Below, piece by piece: positions 32,469 to 41,992 of a DNA stretch of 64,000 nt; the first letter of the stretch is position 1; each line of letters starts with the position of its first letter. The DNA is from UBA7672 sp044224605 (GTDB lineage: Bacteria > Pseudomonadota > Alphaproteobacteria > Caulobacterales > Hyphomonadaceae). The notes under the pieces are model-generated. The model ran no database searches, was not told the DNA's origin, and worked only from the letters and a program-made list of their open reading frames with translations. A program made the translations under genes and the position numbers. The DNA lies in assembly GCA_044224605.1 (NCBI GenBank), contig JBGAKC010000001.1, positions 62,001-126,000 of the forward strand. The letters run 5' to 3'.

Positions 32469-33731
32469 TCAGAATCCTATTCGTCGCGTGACGATAATCG
32501 AGATCCGGGTGCCCGCTCCAACCCGTATTGTCGGCGGTATGGCAAGCCCCCGATCGACAACCCGATTGGTTACGCCGCCCGCACTACGCTGAACGCCGTC
32601 TGCAATCGCAGCGTCAACAGGATCGCGCGAGATTGCGCCTATCCCATTGTAGGTGAGTTGCGGCTCCTCCGTTGTCGCCACGCCTACATTGATCATCGTC
32701 CCGAGAGCTGCCGCGCCAAACACATCGCCCCAGTGATTATCGACCTCGCCCTTGATTCCAGCAGCGCCCGATGGATCGCTTCCTACTTCATCCAGCGCCA
32801 CTTCATCGCCATTCGGCATGATCAACCGCGACCAGACAATGGCGACACGGCTCTGACCGTAGCGGCTTGACGATCTATACTCACCCATCATCCGTGAGCC
32901 CTGAGGAATAAGTGCAATTCGGCCGGTCGCACTATCGTAGATGGTTTGCGTCACCTGCGCGATGACTGGTCCAGGAGACTCCGAGTTCAGGTCTGTGACG
33001 AGACTTGCCGCAACGACAGCGCCGGGGAACAACATCCGACCGTGGCGGGCTGGACTTGCGGGTTGATCGCGATCTTGAGGCGCCATTGCCGTAACGGGAG
33101 AACGCTGCGGTGTTTGGTAAGCGGCTTGCTGCGTTGATGCTGTATCGGCCTTGCGCGGTGGCTCTCTTAGCGAGAAGAAAATCGCGGCACGATCCGCCGC
33201 GGCAGCTTCTGCGATTGCAGGATCAGGCGGCTCGGGCGGTGCGTAGGCGGCCGACGTGCTCCAGTCATTGCTGTAGGCCGGCATATCGCCCGGTGTTTGT
33301 GGTGGCTGCACGAACGCCGCGATGTCGCCGGGCAAGGGCGGGCCAAGTTGTGGAGGTCCCGCCTGATCGAATGGCGCTCGCGCCTTGGCCGCTTCAAGCG
33401 CTGCCGCCTGGGCGTAGTCGGCAGGGAGTGATTTGATGGCCCCCTGCGCCATCTCAGGGCGCGCTGGATCAGACATCATCGGCTTAGTAGTCGCGGGCTT
33501 TGTGGACTGATTGCTGGAGAACGCGCCTGACGCCAGTAACAACACGACCGCAACGCCGCCGCCGGCAGCGGTGAGGATAGCTGGCTTGTTGAGCCCACGT
33601 GCGCCCGGAGCCTTCACCCGAATTGAATCAAGCGATGGACGTTCAATGGATGGAGCTGGTCGCTGCGGAGGTGGTTCTTCGGCGCCAGTGTCAGGACGTG
33701 GCGGGAGACCATCAGCCATTGGGGCCTCCAT
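32469..33731 (-). CDS. trbI: Type IV secretion/conjugation core protein TrbI (VirB10)
   Basis: A 420-residue protein that links inner and outer membranes in the transfer channel. One inner-membrane helix (AAGGGVAVVLLLASGAF, about residues 55-71) follows a short cytoplasmic Pro-rich tail; a long Pro/Ala linker leads to the C-terminal domain with LFPGAVVAASLVTDLNSESPG, TGRIALIPQGSRMMGEYRS, GQSRVAIVWSRLIMPNGDEV and GAAALGTMINVG. The C-terminus ends in RISIIVTRRIGF. It is the last gene of the leftward trb operon. Confidence 0.93.
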   Translation of the reverse strand: MEAPMADGLPPRPDTGAEEPPPQRPAPSIERPSLDSIRVKAPGARGLNKPAILTAAGGGVAVVLLLASGAFSSNQSTKPATTKPMMSDPARPEMAQGAIKSLPADYAQAAALEAAKARAPFDQAGPPQLGPPLPGDIAAFVQPPQTPGDMPAYSNDWSTSAAYAPPEPPDPAIAEAAAADRAAIFFSLREPPRKADTASTQQAAYQTPQRSPVTAMAPQDRDQPASPARHGRMLFPGAVVAASLVTDLNSESPGPVIAQVTQTIYDSATGRIALIPQGSRMMGEYRSSSRYGQSRVAIVWSRLIMPNGDEVALDEVGSDPSGAAGIKGEVDNHWGDVFGAAALGTMINVGVATTEEPQLTYNGIGAISRDPVDAAIADGVQRSAGGVTNRVVDRGLAIPPTIRVGAGTRISIIVTRRIGF

Positions 33732-34557
33732 TGACGTTCACAGCGGCGATCGGCGTCTGCCGGGTGATGACAACTCGTCTCTGCGTCCACCCAGATCCAA
33801 GACTCAGCTCCGCCTTTCTGAAAAGCCGATCGACGATGTAGTACTTGCCGCGAATGCGGTAGTTCACAGCTTCAAGACCTTCATCCCCGATCACCGACAG
33901 CGGCGGGGCCTCGATCAGGTTATCCGGCATCTCGATGTATACCTGTTTTCCGTCGTCGAACGCTGACAGCGGGCGCCAGTCCGGCTTGTCGCCATCGATG
34001 CGATAGCGAAGATTGAGCGTCTCTGGCGCGAAGACAGGCGCCGGCGGGGGTGTTGCTGCAGGCGGCGGAGGAGGAGGTGGCAGACTGCTTAGCTGCGTCA
34101 TCTCCACCGGATAACGCCAGGCGACGGCCGCCATTGCCGCTCCGGACGTGCTCTTGAGTTCGACATGATAGACGCGCCGGTCAGTCATGATGACGAGATT
34201 GGTTGCGAGGTTGGCGGCGTTCGGTTTGACGAGGATGTGGGACTGGATGTTGCCCGCAATGCCGGACTGTGCGTCGCCAACGATCCATCGGGTTGTATCG
34301 CCCGCGGAAACGGACAGCAGCGTCTCGCCGGGCTCGAGCGCGATGTCGGTGATCCGCTGCGGCGAGGCTTGGACCGCGTAGAGGGCGCCCCGCTCGTAGG
34401 CGAATTCATGCAAGGCGCCGACGAGCGCCGCGTCGGCAGGGCCACGTGTTGCGGCCTCGTTGCTCGCGGATATCGTAAGTGGCGTGGTTTGCGCCAGGGC
34501 AGGCGAGGTGAGAGTCAGCGCTGCAAGGCAGGCGGAGACAAAAAGAGGACGTGTCAT
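33712..34557 (-). CDS. trbG: Conjugation channel protein TrbG (VirB9)
   Basis: A 281-residue periplasmic protein forming the outer-membrane core with TrbI. It has a signal peptide ending PALAQTT. Features: YERGALYAVQASPQRITDIALEPGETLL, WIVGDAQSG, HILVKPNAANLATNLVIMTDRRVYHVEL, a Pro-rich loop (LPPPPPPPAATPP), and C-terminal FDDGKQVYIEMPDNL with KYYIVDRLF, all VirB9/CagX landmarks. It overlaps TrbI by about 20 bases and follows TrbF without a gap. Confidence 0.94.
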   Translation of the reverse strand: MTRPLFVSACLAALTLTSPALAQTTPLTISASNEAATRGPADAALVGALHEFAYERGALYAVQASPQRITDIALEPGETLLSVSAGDTTRWIVGDAQSGIAGNIQSHILVKPNAANLATNLVIMTDRRVYHVELKSTSGAAMAAVAWRYPVEMTQLSSLPPPPPPPAATPPPAPVFAPETLNLRYRIDGDKPDWRPLSAFDDGKQVYIEMPDNLIEAPPLSVIGDEGLEAVNYRIRGKYYIVDRLFRKAELSLGSGWTQRRVVITRQTPIAAVNVNGGPNG

Positions 34558-35255
34558 TGCTGTAGATCCCGTGACCAGTTGAAGGCGTGGACGTAGAGAC
34601 CGAGCGGGTTCTTCGCGAGCTGCTCGGGCGAGGAGGAGGGCGCAATCACGATGCTGGCGACGCCTGAGTATCGTTCGACATCAATCAGCGTGCCGCTGGC
34701 GTAGGTGCTCTCGCGCCAGCGCAACTGAAAACTGTCCGGGGAAGCGCGCACGACCGAGATCACCTCGACCGCAACCGTCCGCTTGCCGACCTTGGCGAAT
34801 GGGTCGTCCTCCTTCGCCATGGCGTTCAGCACTTGCGCGCCGCCCTGGGTGGTCCAGTCATAGGCGCGGAGCCAGTTCTGGCGGACCACGATGGCGTCAG
34901 ACGGCAACCCCCGGATCATCTCGATGAACCGCGCAAGATGCCAGGAGAGTTGGGCGTCGCTCGGCACGTAGGCCGACGTGGCGGGGCCTACGAGCCTCGC
35001 TTCGCCCGTTTCGTTTGCTTCAATCACGAACGGAACGGCCGCGGGACGCAGGGCCAGCACCACGACACCTGCCGCCATCGCGCCTGCAAGTGTGAGGCTG
35101 GCGAACGCTGCTGTCCGCCAGGTGCGGGCATGGGCAAGCGATGAACCCATTCGATTGTCCCAAAGCTGCTGGGCCTGCCGGTAGGGCGTGTCTGGCTCGG
35201 GTGTCCGGCCAAGACGCGAGGATCGCCCCCGGCCAGACGAAGTTACGGTGAACAT
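34554..35255 (-). CDS. trbF: Conjugation protein TrbF (VirB8)
   Basis: A 233-residue inner-membrane protein with one helix (FASLTLAGAMAAGVVVLALRP) and a periplasmic NTF2-like domain: DAQLSWHLARFIEMIRGLPSDAIVVRQNWLRAYDWTTQGG, VAVEVISVVRASPDSFQLRWRE. VirB8-type proteins nucleate channel assembly. Overlaps trbG by four bases. Length is normal. Confidence 0.93.
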   Translation of the reverse strand: MFTVTSSGRGRSSRLGRTPEPDTPYRQAQQLWDNRMGSSLAHARTWRTAAFASLTLAGAMAAGVVVLALRPAAVPFVIEANETGEARLVGPATSAYVPSDAQLSWHLARFIEMIRGLPSDAIVVRQNWLRAYDWTTQGGAQVLNAMAKEDDPFAKVGKRTVAVEVISVVRASPDSFQLRWRESTYASGTLIDVERYSGVASIVIAPSSSPEQLAKNPLGLYVHAFNWSRDLQQ

Positions 35256-35257
35256 GA

Positions 35258-36583
35258 TTAGTCCCTCTGCTTGAGATTGGGGCCTTCGGACGCGCCGCCA
35301 CCGTCTCCGGCGTTCAGCGTGTGGGCAGCAACCAGCACGCCCTCACGGATCGCCTGAGTGCGCTTGAACCGGCTCGCCCACGCTGGCTGGCCAGATGTGG
35401 CGGATGACGGAGAAGCGGATGGTGACGTGGGCGCTGGCGTGATCGCGCCGGCCGCGCCAGCAACAGCGCGCTGGCCTGCAGTTCCACGCGCTCGGAAGTG
35501 ACCGGCGACGCGGCCTGCTGCTTGAGAGAGACCGCCAGCAGCCGAGGCGCCAAGGCCAACGGCAGCATTTAGCGGCGCAGCGATGGGATCGGAGAGGCCG
35601 GTGCGCATGGCGCCCAGCGCGGTTGCAGCGCGAAGACCCCCGGCAGCGGACGCTGAGCCGTTTGCTGCAGCGCGCGTAGCGCCAACTGTCGCGCCAGCAG
35701 CCGCACGCCCTGCCGTTAGCGCCCCCATGCCGGCCGCGCCGACGCCGATGGCAGTTCCGGCAGCCGCGCCCGCCGAGAGCTGCGGGGCGCCCGAGACGAG
35801 GCCAGCCGCGATACGCGGACAGAAAATGGCAAGGCCCATCAGCGTGAGGGCGCCAAGCACGACCGCAAAGGCCTGTTCAATGGTCATGTCATCGGGGGAG
35901 AGGGCCGTGCGCAGTGTTGCGAACATGGTCGAGCCGATGCCGATCACTACCGCGATCACCAGCACCTTGATGCCCGACGAGATCACATTGCCCAGGACGC
36001 GTTCAGCGAGGAACGTCGTCTGCTTCCAGAACGCGAATGGCACCAGAACAAAGCCCGCCAGCGTCGTGATCTTGAACTCGACAATCAGCACGAAGAGCTG
36101 GATCGAGAGGACGAAGAACGCCGCGATGACAATGATGCCGCCAAGGCAGAGCAGGATCACCTCAGCAAGGTTGCCGAAGAACTCGAACGGACCCGGGGCA
36201 ATCGTCCCAATATGGTCGAAGATCGGTTGCGAGGCCGCGAGACCCTCGGCGGCAACGAGGCCAGGTTTCAGGAGATCGGCAGGGGAAAATGTAGAAGCTG
36301 CAGCATTCAGGCCCAACGTTGCAAAGCTATCGAACACGATGGTCGACAGCATGGCGAAGTTGCCGAAGATAAATGCGAACGCTCCGACATAGAGCGTCTT
36401 CTTGACGAGGCTCTGGAGGATGTCGTTCTGGCCCCAGGCCCAGAACAGCGCCGCTAGGGTGACATCGATAGCGATCAGGATCGCTGCCAGCGACGTCACA
36501 TCCCCCGAGATCAGGCCGAACCCGGAATCAATGTAGGTGATGAACGTCGTCAGAAATCCGTCAATGGCCGAGAAGTCATTCAT
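35258..36583 (-). CDS. trbL: Conjugation inner-membrane protein TrbL (VirB6)
   Basis: A 441-residue polytopic protein. It starts MNDFSAIDGFLTTFITYIDSGFGLI and has helices such as LAAILIAIDVTLAALFWAWG and ALTLMGLAIFCPRIAAGLVSGAP. The C-terminal third is Ala/Gly/Thr-rich and disordered, usual for TrbL. VirB6-type proteins form part of the inner-membrane pore. The ATG at 36583 is chosen over an upstream in-frame start whose 40 extra residues lack the family pattern. Confidence 0.92.
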   Translation of the reverse strand: MNDFSAIDGFLTTFITYIDSGFGLISGDVTSLAAILIAIDVTLAALFWAWGQNDILQSLVKKTLYVGAFAFIFGNFAMLSTIVFDSFATLGLNAAASTFSPADLLKPGLVAAEGLAASQPIFDHIGTIAPGPFEFFGNLAEVILLCLGGIIVIAAFFVLSIQLFVLIVEFKITTLAGFVLVPFAFWKQTTFLAERVLGNVISSGIKVLVIAVVIGIGSTMFATLRTALSPDDMTIEQAFAVVLGALTLMGLAIFCPRIAAGLVSGAPQLSAGAAAGTAIGVGAAGMGALTAGRAAAGATVGATRAAANGSASAAGGLRAATALGAMRTGLSDPIAAPLNAAVGLGASAAGGLSQAAGRVAGHFRARGTAGQRAVAGAAGAITPAPTSPSASPSSATSGQPAWASRFKRTQAIREGVLVAAHTLNAGDGGGASEGPNLKQRD

Positions 36584-36644
36584 GGGGAGTGCCGTTCTGA
36601 ATAGGTAGTGGCAGCGCGTACGAGGGTGGCGTCGGTCAGCGGTC

Positions 36645-37376
36645 TCAAGGCCAGGGCGGGGCGTCCGGATGGGCCGATCGTGCGCCGCCGAAGAAGTGCG
36701 CATGCTGGGCGCGCGCCTGAGCGAGAACTTCCATCTCGCGGGCGCGCTCCAGCGCCTCGGCGCGCGTGTTCGCGATCAGCAGCGCCTGCAGGCGCATTGC
36801 CTGTTGGGCTTGAAGAGACAGGATTTCGTTGGTGGCCTGTTGCGCTGCGAGCGCACCGGTCGCATTTGCGCTTGCATCCGCTAGCGCGTTGAGGATGCGC
36901 TGGTCGTTGCGAAGCTGTTCGGTCGTCTGCGCCTGCAGGAGCAGGGAGGACTGAAGCGCCGAGCGGGCATTGTCCATCTGCTGGGCAGCCGATCGGGCGC
37001 GGCTTGCGACATCCGTGTTGCGATAGTCACCCGTGTAGAGCGTCTCAAGTTCTGTCCGTGTCTCGTTTACCTTGAGCGCTAGCCCACGCGCCGCATTGAG
37101 GAGCTGGTCCAGCTGATCAAGCTGGCTCATCAGCTCCGGCGCAAAGGTTCGCCCGAGGCTGGTGAGGTTCCTTGCGTCATTCTCCAACTGCCGAATCTGG
37201 TTGGTAATCTGCAGCACCTGGTTGCGGATCTGCTCCAGCGCCCGCGTCGCGTTGAGCGCATTCTGGATGAGGTTAGACGGGTCCAAGACGGTAAGCTGCG
37301 CCTGGGCCGCCGGTTGTAGCGGGGCGAGCATCGCCATGGAGGCAAGCATCATGCGGAGAAGTGCAGGCCGGTACAT
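36645..37376 (-). CDS. trbJ: Conjugation protein TrbJ (VirB5)
   Basis: A 243-residue periplasmic protein with a signal peptide ending PAAQAQ. The mature part is helical: LEQIRNQVLQITNQIRQLEND, LDQLLNAARGLALKVNETR and NEILSLQAQQAMRLQALLIANTRAEALER. VirB5-like proteins sit at the tip of the conjugative pilus. The start overlaps the TrbE stop (TGATG). Confidence 0.92.
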   Translation of the reverse strand: MYRPALLRMMLASMAMLAPLQPAAQAQLTVLDPSNLIQNALNATRALEQIRNQVLQITNQIRQLENDARNLTSLGRTFAPELMSQLDQLDQLLNAARGLALKVNETRTELETLYTGDYRNTDVASRARSAAQQMDNARSALQSSLLLQAQTTEQLRNDQRILNALADASANATGALAAQQATNEILSLQAQQAMRLQALLIANTRAEALERAREMEVLAQARAQHAHFFGGARSAHPDAPPWP

Positions 37377-39895
37377 CAGACAGTCTCCAGTGTGCGGTGA
37401 GAGGGTTCGGCGGCGTTGCGTTCTGGCGCATCGATTGCGTCGAGCACCCAGCCGAGCTGGCGGGCGCGCAGGAACCTGCGCCAGAACGGTGTTGACGAGG
37501 ATTGCTGCTCAAGCGTGGCGATCGTGGCGCGGGCATCCGGGTCCGACGCTGTGCAGTACGCCAGTGCAACGGGCCCGAGCGCCAGTTCGAACAGGCGGCG
37601 GCCCTTGGGGCTTGCATAGTAATAGTGCCGCTTGCGCTGAGCGGTGGCGATCAGGTCGATCTCGGTCTCGTTGAGTCCGAACCGTTCATAAGCCTGCCGC
37701 TGCTGCGGCTCGAACGCGCGCTCATTCGGGAGGTAGATCCGGGTCGAGCAGCTCTCGATCAGGGCCGGGGCAATGCTGCTGGTCGCGATGTCCGCCAGCG
37801 ACTGGGTTGCAAACACCACCGCGACGTTTTTCTTGCGCAGGGTCTTGAGCCATTCGCGAATACGGGCGGCGAAGATCGGGGAATCGAGGAACAGCCAGGC
37901 TTCATCAAGAATCAGCAGGCTGGGGCTGCCATCGAACTGCTCTTCCAGCCGGTCGAACAGATGAAGCAGGGCAGGCGCTGCCGCCTTGGGCCGCGCCATG
38001 ATCTCTTCCATCTCGAACAGGACAAGATCGGAAAGCGTGAGGCGGTCTTCGGCACCGTCGAACACGCCACCCATGGAGCCCTCCTGCGTATAGGCAAGTA
38101 GCGCGGCCTGTACGGCGGCGTTCTGGACCAGGAGCCGCAAGCCTGTGAGGTGCCGCTGCTCGGGCGGGGCAGACATCAGGCTGCCCAGCGCCGACCAGAC
38201 CGGCTCCTTGACCTCGGGTGTGTCCGGCAGCCCCTCCTGAGCGAGAAGAGTCATCACCCAGCTGAGGGCGTCAGCGCGGCCTTGCGGAATGTCGATACGG
38301 GCCAGCGGCTGGAAGGCGGCAACGCCATTGCCGCCGAGGTCGATCGCGGTCCCGCCCATCCCAAGGAGGGCGGCGCGCGCTGAGCCGCCCTTGTCGAACA
38401 CGAAGACTTTGGAGCCGGCAAAACGACGCCACTGCAGGGCAAGGAATGAGAGCAGCACTGACTTGCCGGCGCCGGTCGGCCCCACAACCACGGTGTGGCC
38501 GACATCGCCGACATGAAGATCCAGCCGGAAAGGAGTTGAGCCGTCCGTGCGCGCGACGGCAAGGGCGGGTGCGTTGAGATGGCGGTTGCGGGCGTCGCCC
38601 GCCCACGCCGTCGACAGAGGCGCCACATGCGCGAGGTTGAGGGTCGAAACCATCGGGTGGCGCACATTGGCGTAGGCGTGGCCCGCAAGGCTGGAGAGCC
38701 AGGCCTCTACTGCGTTGAGACTTTCCGTGATGGTCACAAACCCGCGTGAGGCAATGATGCGCTCGGCGGTACGCAGTTTTTCGTCAGCTTCCTGAGGCGT
38801 CGCGCCCAGGACAACCAGCGTCGACGTCAGGAACCCGAACCCCACCAGTTCGGAGCCCAGTTCCTGCAGTGCTTCATCGACCTCTTCGGATTTGGCGATG
38901 GCGTCGGGATTGGCGAATGTCGCCGCCTCCTTCGTCAGCATCTCCTTGATAAGCGCGCCCATCGACTTGTGCTTCGCAAACCAGAGCCTGCGCCATTTGA
39001 CGAGTTCACGTTCAGCCTCTTCGCGGCCTAGGCACAGGAACCGAGTCATCCAGCGGTACGTCATGGGGGATGCATTGAGGTCATCGAGCACGCCCGGATG
39101 CGTGAACGGCGGGAACCCCTTGATGGTAAGGACGCGCAGATGCTTGCTCCCAAGCATCGGCGCGGTGCCGCCCACCAGTGGGGCGTCGCAGAGGACACCG
39201 TCGAGGAAAGCCGCGCCGGCTGGCGCGCGCACATTTGTGGAGCGGGACGAGACCTGCCGTTTCAGGTAGGACAGCGTCTCGTCATCGTTGAGCCTGTGGA
39301 ACTCGGCGACCACGCCTTCGAACATGCCGAAAGCTTGGGCGACGCTGCGCTGAAAAGTGTCCAAAGCTTCGCGCGCGACGCGTCGGTCAAGCGCAGTCTT
39401 GTCGGCAACGCGTGTCGGCGTGTCCCGTCTGCGAGGTGAGCTGGAGATGGCCTTTTTCTGGTCGATCTCGAAGAAGAAGGCCGACGCCTTAGCGTGTGCA
39501 TCCGGCGGAGGCGTCCATTGTAAAGTCAGGTGATGAACCGTCTCGAACTGCGCGCCCGCCTGTTCGAACTGGGCGGCGCGCTCCGAGTCGATGAGGCGCG
39601 AGAGATCATCCTCGAACGCGCCATCAGGGTAGTCTGTGATCTCGCGGCGATCGGCTTCAATATAGACTGCCCAGCCATGCCCCAGGCGCCGGAACACGTT
39701 GTTGGTGCGCGCCGTGAACGCGACCAGTTCTTCAGGTGTAGACGAGCGCACATCAGGCCCGCGGAACCGTGCTGTCGCCTGAAATGAACCGTCCTTGTTG
39801 AGGACAACGCCGGGAGCAATCAGCATGGCCCAAGGTAGATAGTCTTCAAGACGGTTAGGTGTGTGGGCGTAAGGAGCAAGCGAGAACATGTTCAA
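37376..39895 (-). CDS. trbE: Conjugation ATPase TrbE (VirB4)
   Basis: An 839-residue ATPase energising pilus assembly and transfer. Walker A VVVGPTGAGKSVLLSF lies near residues 467-482, Walker B LLILDEAWLFLDSP near 655, and VAVVFATQSLADIATS follows. The N-terminal domain includes DYLPWAMLIAPGVVLNKDGS and a long helical part typical of VirB4. Length is normal and no frameshift is apparent. Confidence 0.96.
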   Translation of the reverse strand: MNMFSLAPYAHTPNRLEDYLPWAMLIAPGVVLNKDGSFQATARFRGPDVRSSTPEELVAFTARTNNVFRRLGHGWAVYIEADRREITDYPDGAFEDDLSRLIDSERAAQFEQAGAQFETVHHLTLQWTPPPDAHAKASAFFFEIDQKKAISSSPRRRDTPTRVADKTALDRRVAREALDTFQRSVAQAFGMFEGVVAEFHRLNDDETLSYLKRQVSSRSTNVRAPAGAAFLDGVLCDAPLVGGTAPMLGSKHLRVLTIKGFPPFTHPGVLDDLNASPMTYRWMTRFLCLGREEAERELVKWRRLWFAKHKSMGALIKEMLTKEAATFANPDAIAKSEEVDEALQELGSELVGFGFLTSTLVVLGATPQEADEKLRTAERIIASRGFVTITESLNAVEAWLSSLAGHAYANVRHPMVSTLNLAHVAPLSTAWAGDARNRHLNAPALAVARTDGSTPFRLDLHVGDVGHTVVVGPTGAGKSVLLSFLALQWRRFAGSKVFVFDKGGSARAALLGMGGTAIDLGGNGVAAFQPLARIDIPQGRADALSWVMTLLAQEGLPDTPEVKEPVWSALGSLMSAPPEQRHLTGLRLLVQNAAVQAALLAYTQEGSMGGVFDGAEDRLTLSDLVLFEMEEIMARPKAAAPALLHLFDRLEEQFDGSPSLLILDEAWLFLDSPIFAARIREWLKTLRKKNVAVVFATQSLADIATSSIAPALIESCSTRIYLPNERAFEPQQRQAYERFGLNETEIDLIATAQRKRHYYYASPKGRRLFELALGPVALAYCTASDPDARATIATLEQQSSSTPFWRRFLRARQLGWVLDAIDAPERNAAEPSHRTLETV

Positions 39896-39925
39896 ATCCG
39901 TTTGGGGGCAAATCCGTTTGAAGCA

Positions 39926-40192
39926 TCAGGTCTCAAGACGGTTGGGGATGCGCATGGCGCGGCTCATCACTTCGACCGCATCAGGGTCACGCCGGGCGAG
40001 GATGACGCCGAGCACATGACCCGCGATGCCCAGAAGGACCCCGGGGAGGAGGGCCCCGGCAAAGGCGACGATGGCCGCCAGTGTGCCGTTGAGAATGGCG
40101 TACGACCGGGGTGCGCCGCCCATGAGGAGGGGAGCGGTCAAAGCCTGCCGGACGGGCGCCACAAATCCTGGAACATCGCGGGGGTCGCGCAT
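39926..40192 (-). CDS. trbD: Conjugation protein TrbD (VirB3)
   Basis: An 88-residue membrane protein with two helices (ILNGTLAAIVAFAGALLPGVLLGIAGHVLGVILA). The N-terminus VPGFVAPVRQALTAPLLMGGAPR is the VirB3/TrbD signature. It is between trbC and trbE in the normal order. Confidence 0.92.
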   Translation of the reverse strand: MRDPRDVPGFVAPVRQALTAPLLMGGAPRSYAILNGTLAAIVAFAGALLPGVLLGIAGHVLGVILARRDPDAVEVMSRAMRIPNRLET

Positions 40193-40204
40193 GCGAGCTT
40201 CTCC

Positions 40205-40537
40205 TTACGGGATCACTGCACCGCCACCGCCAACCAGCGGCAGGAAGAAGCTCGCTGCGGCGAATGCGATGGCGAGACCGAACAGGATCTGCAGCAGCTT
40301 CTTGAAGCCCTGGCCGACATCGCCGAACGCGAGCGTGAGACCGGTTGCAACGATGATCAGGATGGCGACGATCCGCGCGACCGGGCCGGTGATGGAATCC
40401 AGCACCGCCGTTAGCGGGCCTTCCCACGGCATGCCGCCGCCGGCGGTGGCTGCGTGTGCGGCCCCGCTGACGAGAACGGCGGTGGCGCCGAGGGTTGCTG
40501 CGCGCACGATTACGCGCAGCGTCTTGGTCAGTCTCAT
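40205..40537 (-). CDS. trbC: Conjugative pilin TrbC (VirB2)
   Basis: A 110-residue pilin precursor: long signal (VRAATLGATAVLVSGAAHAATAGG), then GGMPWEGPLTAVLDSITGPVARIVAILIIVATGLTLAFGD and a second hydrophobic helix. The mature peptide is likely cyclised by the TraF peptidase in the IncP-type system, encoded at 45355-45891 here. Start overlaps the TrbB stop. Confidence 0.93.
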   Translation of the reverse strand: MRLTKTLRVIVRAATLGATAVLVSGAAHAATAGGGMPWEGPLTAVLDSITGPVARIVAILIIVATGLTLAFGDVGQGFKKLLQILFGLAIAFAAASFFLPLVGGGGAVIP

Positions 40538-41544
40538 GGTTCACTCCTGTTGGTAGATTGAAGCGCGCTTCCCCCTCGCGCAGCGGGGTCCGGCGCTGCG
40601 GGCAATCTGCCCTTCGGCGCGAGGATTTCCGGGATGCGGCGGCCGGCAGGTCCGCCGCGCTCCACAAAGACGACAAGATCGATGGCTTCCGCGATCAGCG
40701 CCCGCGGCGGTGTCTCGCAGACTTCCATGGTGAGTTGTTCCAACCGGGACAGGGCAGCCTGTGCGGAGTTGGCGTGAAGCGTTGCGATGCCGCCGGGATG
40801 ACCCGTGTTCCAGGCCTTGAGCAGGTCGAGGGCTTCAGGACCGCGCACCTCGCCGACCACAATGCGATCAGGTCGGAGCCGGAGGGTGGACCGCACCAGG
40901 TCCGACAGGGAGACCGATCCGGGCTGCGTACGCAGAGCCACCACATCCTCCGCTGCACACTGAAGCTCGCGTGTATCTTCGAGAATGACCACACGCTCAC
41001 CGAGCTGGGCGATCTCATGGAGCAGGGCGTTGGCCAGCGTTGTCTTGCCTGAGCCCGTACCGCCTGCGACCATAATGTTGGCATGGTCACGTACGGCGGC
41101 GCGAAGGGTGGCGGCCTGCGTGGGCGTGATGACGCCGGAAGCCAGATAATCATCTAGTGTGAACACCCGGCCCGCAGGTTTCCGGATAGCAAAGCACGGC
41201 GCGCGCGAAACCGGCGGCAGGACGCCTTCGAACCTCTCCCCTCGGGGCGGAAGTTCGGCGGACACAATAGGAGTGTCGCGATTGACCTCGGCGCCGGTCA
41301 GTGTTGCGACAAGCCGAATGACCCGCTCTGTCTCTGAGGCTTCAAGCCGGTGCGGAGTCGCAATCCGCCCCTTGCCAACCTGTTCAAGCCACAGTCGTCC
41401 ATCCGGATTGGCAATGACCTCGATCGTGTCAGGCGCGTCCAGCATGGCGGCGATCGATGGTCCGAGCGCCGTCGTCAGCATGGCCAGACCGCGGGAGGCA
41501 TCATGGCCACGCGACGCGTCGTGTTGAGGAGAAGCGTTGCTCAT
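40534..41544 (-). CDS. trbB: Conjugation ATPase TrbB (VirB11)
   Basis: A 336-residue hexameric secretion ATPase. Motifs: IMVAGGTGSGKTTLANALLHE (Walker A near residues 158-170), VVILEDTRELQCAAEDVV (Asp box), LRLRPDRIVVGEVRGPEALDLLKAWNTGHPGG (Walker B and His box). The C-terminus ends in disordered Pro/Ala-rich sequence. Overlaps the CopG-like gene by four bases. Confidence 0.95.
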   Translation of the reverse strand: MSNASPQHDASRGHDASRGLAMLTTALGPSIAAMLDAPDTIEVIANPDGRLWLEQVGKGRIATPHRLEASETERVIRLVATLTGAEVNRDTPIVSAELPPRGERFEGVLPPVSRAPCFAIRKPAGRVFTLDDYLASGVITPTQAATLRAAVRDHANIMVAGGTGSGKTTLANALLHEIAQLGERVVILEDTRELQCAAEDVVALRTQPGSVSLSDLVRSTLRLRPDRIVVGEVRGPEALDLLKAWNTGHPGGIATLHANSAQAALSRLEQLTMEVCETPPRALIAEAIDLVVFVERGGPAGRRIPEILAPKGRLPAAPDPAARGGSALQSTNRSEP

Positions 41545-41987
41545 TCGGCAGCCGCTCCCATACTGGAGTTGGCCGTGGTAGGCGCGCTGATCGGACCAAA
41601 CTGGTCGCGCAGGGTGCTGCGGCCGGTCCGGAGCTTGGCAACCATCGCCGCGATGACATTGCGGAAGCGCTCCGATCCGCGCGCATTCACGTCCGCCTTG
41701 TCCATCTCGGGGATGTCGGGTGAGACGCTCATCACGAAGCGCGTCGTGTGTGCCGTCAGTTCGAACAGTGTCTCCTGACCATGCTCGATCAAGGCAAGCC
41801 GCGCCATGATCCGGTCGAGGCGCGCCATCAGCGCGTGATGCTCGCCCTCCCGGCGCGTCGCATCGAAGAAGCGATGAACGGCGTCTTCCAGCACGTCAGA
41901 CGAACTGCGATCCTGCTGAACGGCCAGACGCCGCATAGCAGCGACGAGATCCTGGTTGATGTAGGCGGTTATCTTTGCGCGTGACAT
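41541..41987 (-). CDS. CopG-like ribbon-helix-helix protein of the transfer operon
   Basis: A 148-residue protein. The N-terminus SRAKITAYINQDLVAAMRRLAVQQDRSSSDVLEDAVHRFF is a ribbon-helix-helix DNA-binding domain; the rest is helical (MARLDRIMARLALIEHGQETLFEL). Proteins of this type sit between traG and trbB in alphaproteobacterial elements and are thought to regulate transfer or to be accessory relaxosome proteins. Six bases separate it from the coupling-protein gene. Confidence 0.88.
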   Translation of the reverse strand: MSRAKITAYINQDLVAAMRRLAVQQDRSSSDVLEDAVHRFFDATRREGEHHALMARLDRIMARLALIEHGQETLFELTAHTTRFVMSVSPDIPEMDKADVNARGSERFRNVIAAMVAKLRTGRSTLRDQFGPISAPTTANSSMGAAAE

Positions 41988-41992
41988 GACGA

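Noticed and set aside
32508..32520. A short match to the 3-prime end of tRNA-Gly (GCCCGCTCCA) as a possible right attachment site
   Set aside because: Only ten bases match and the site lies inside trbI coding sequence; chance is likely, and the flanking bases do not match the tRNA.
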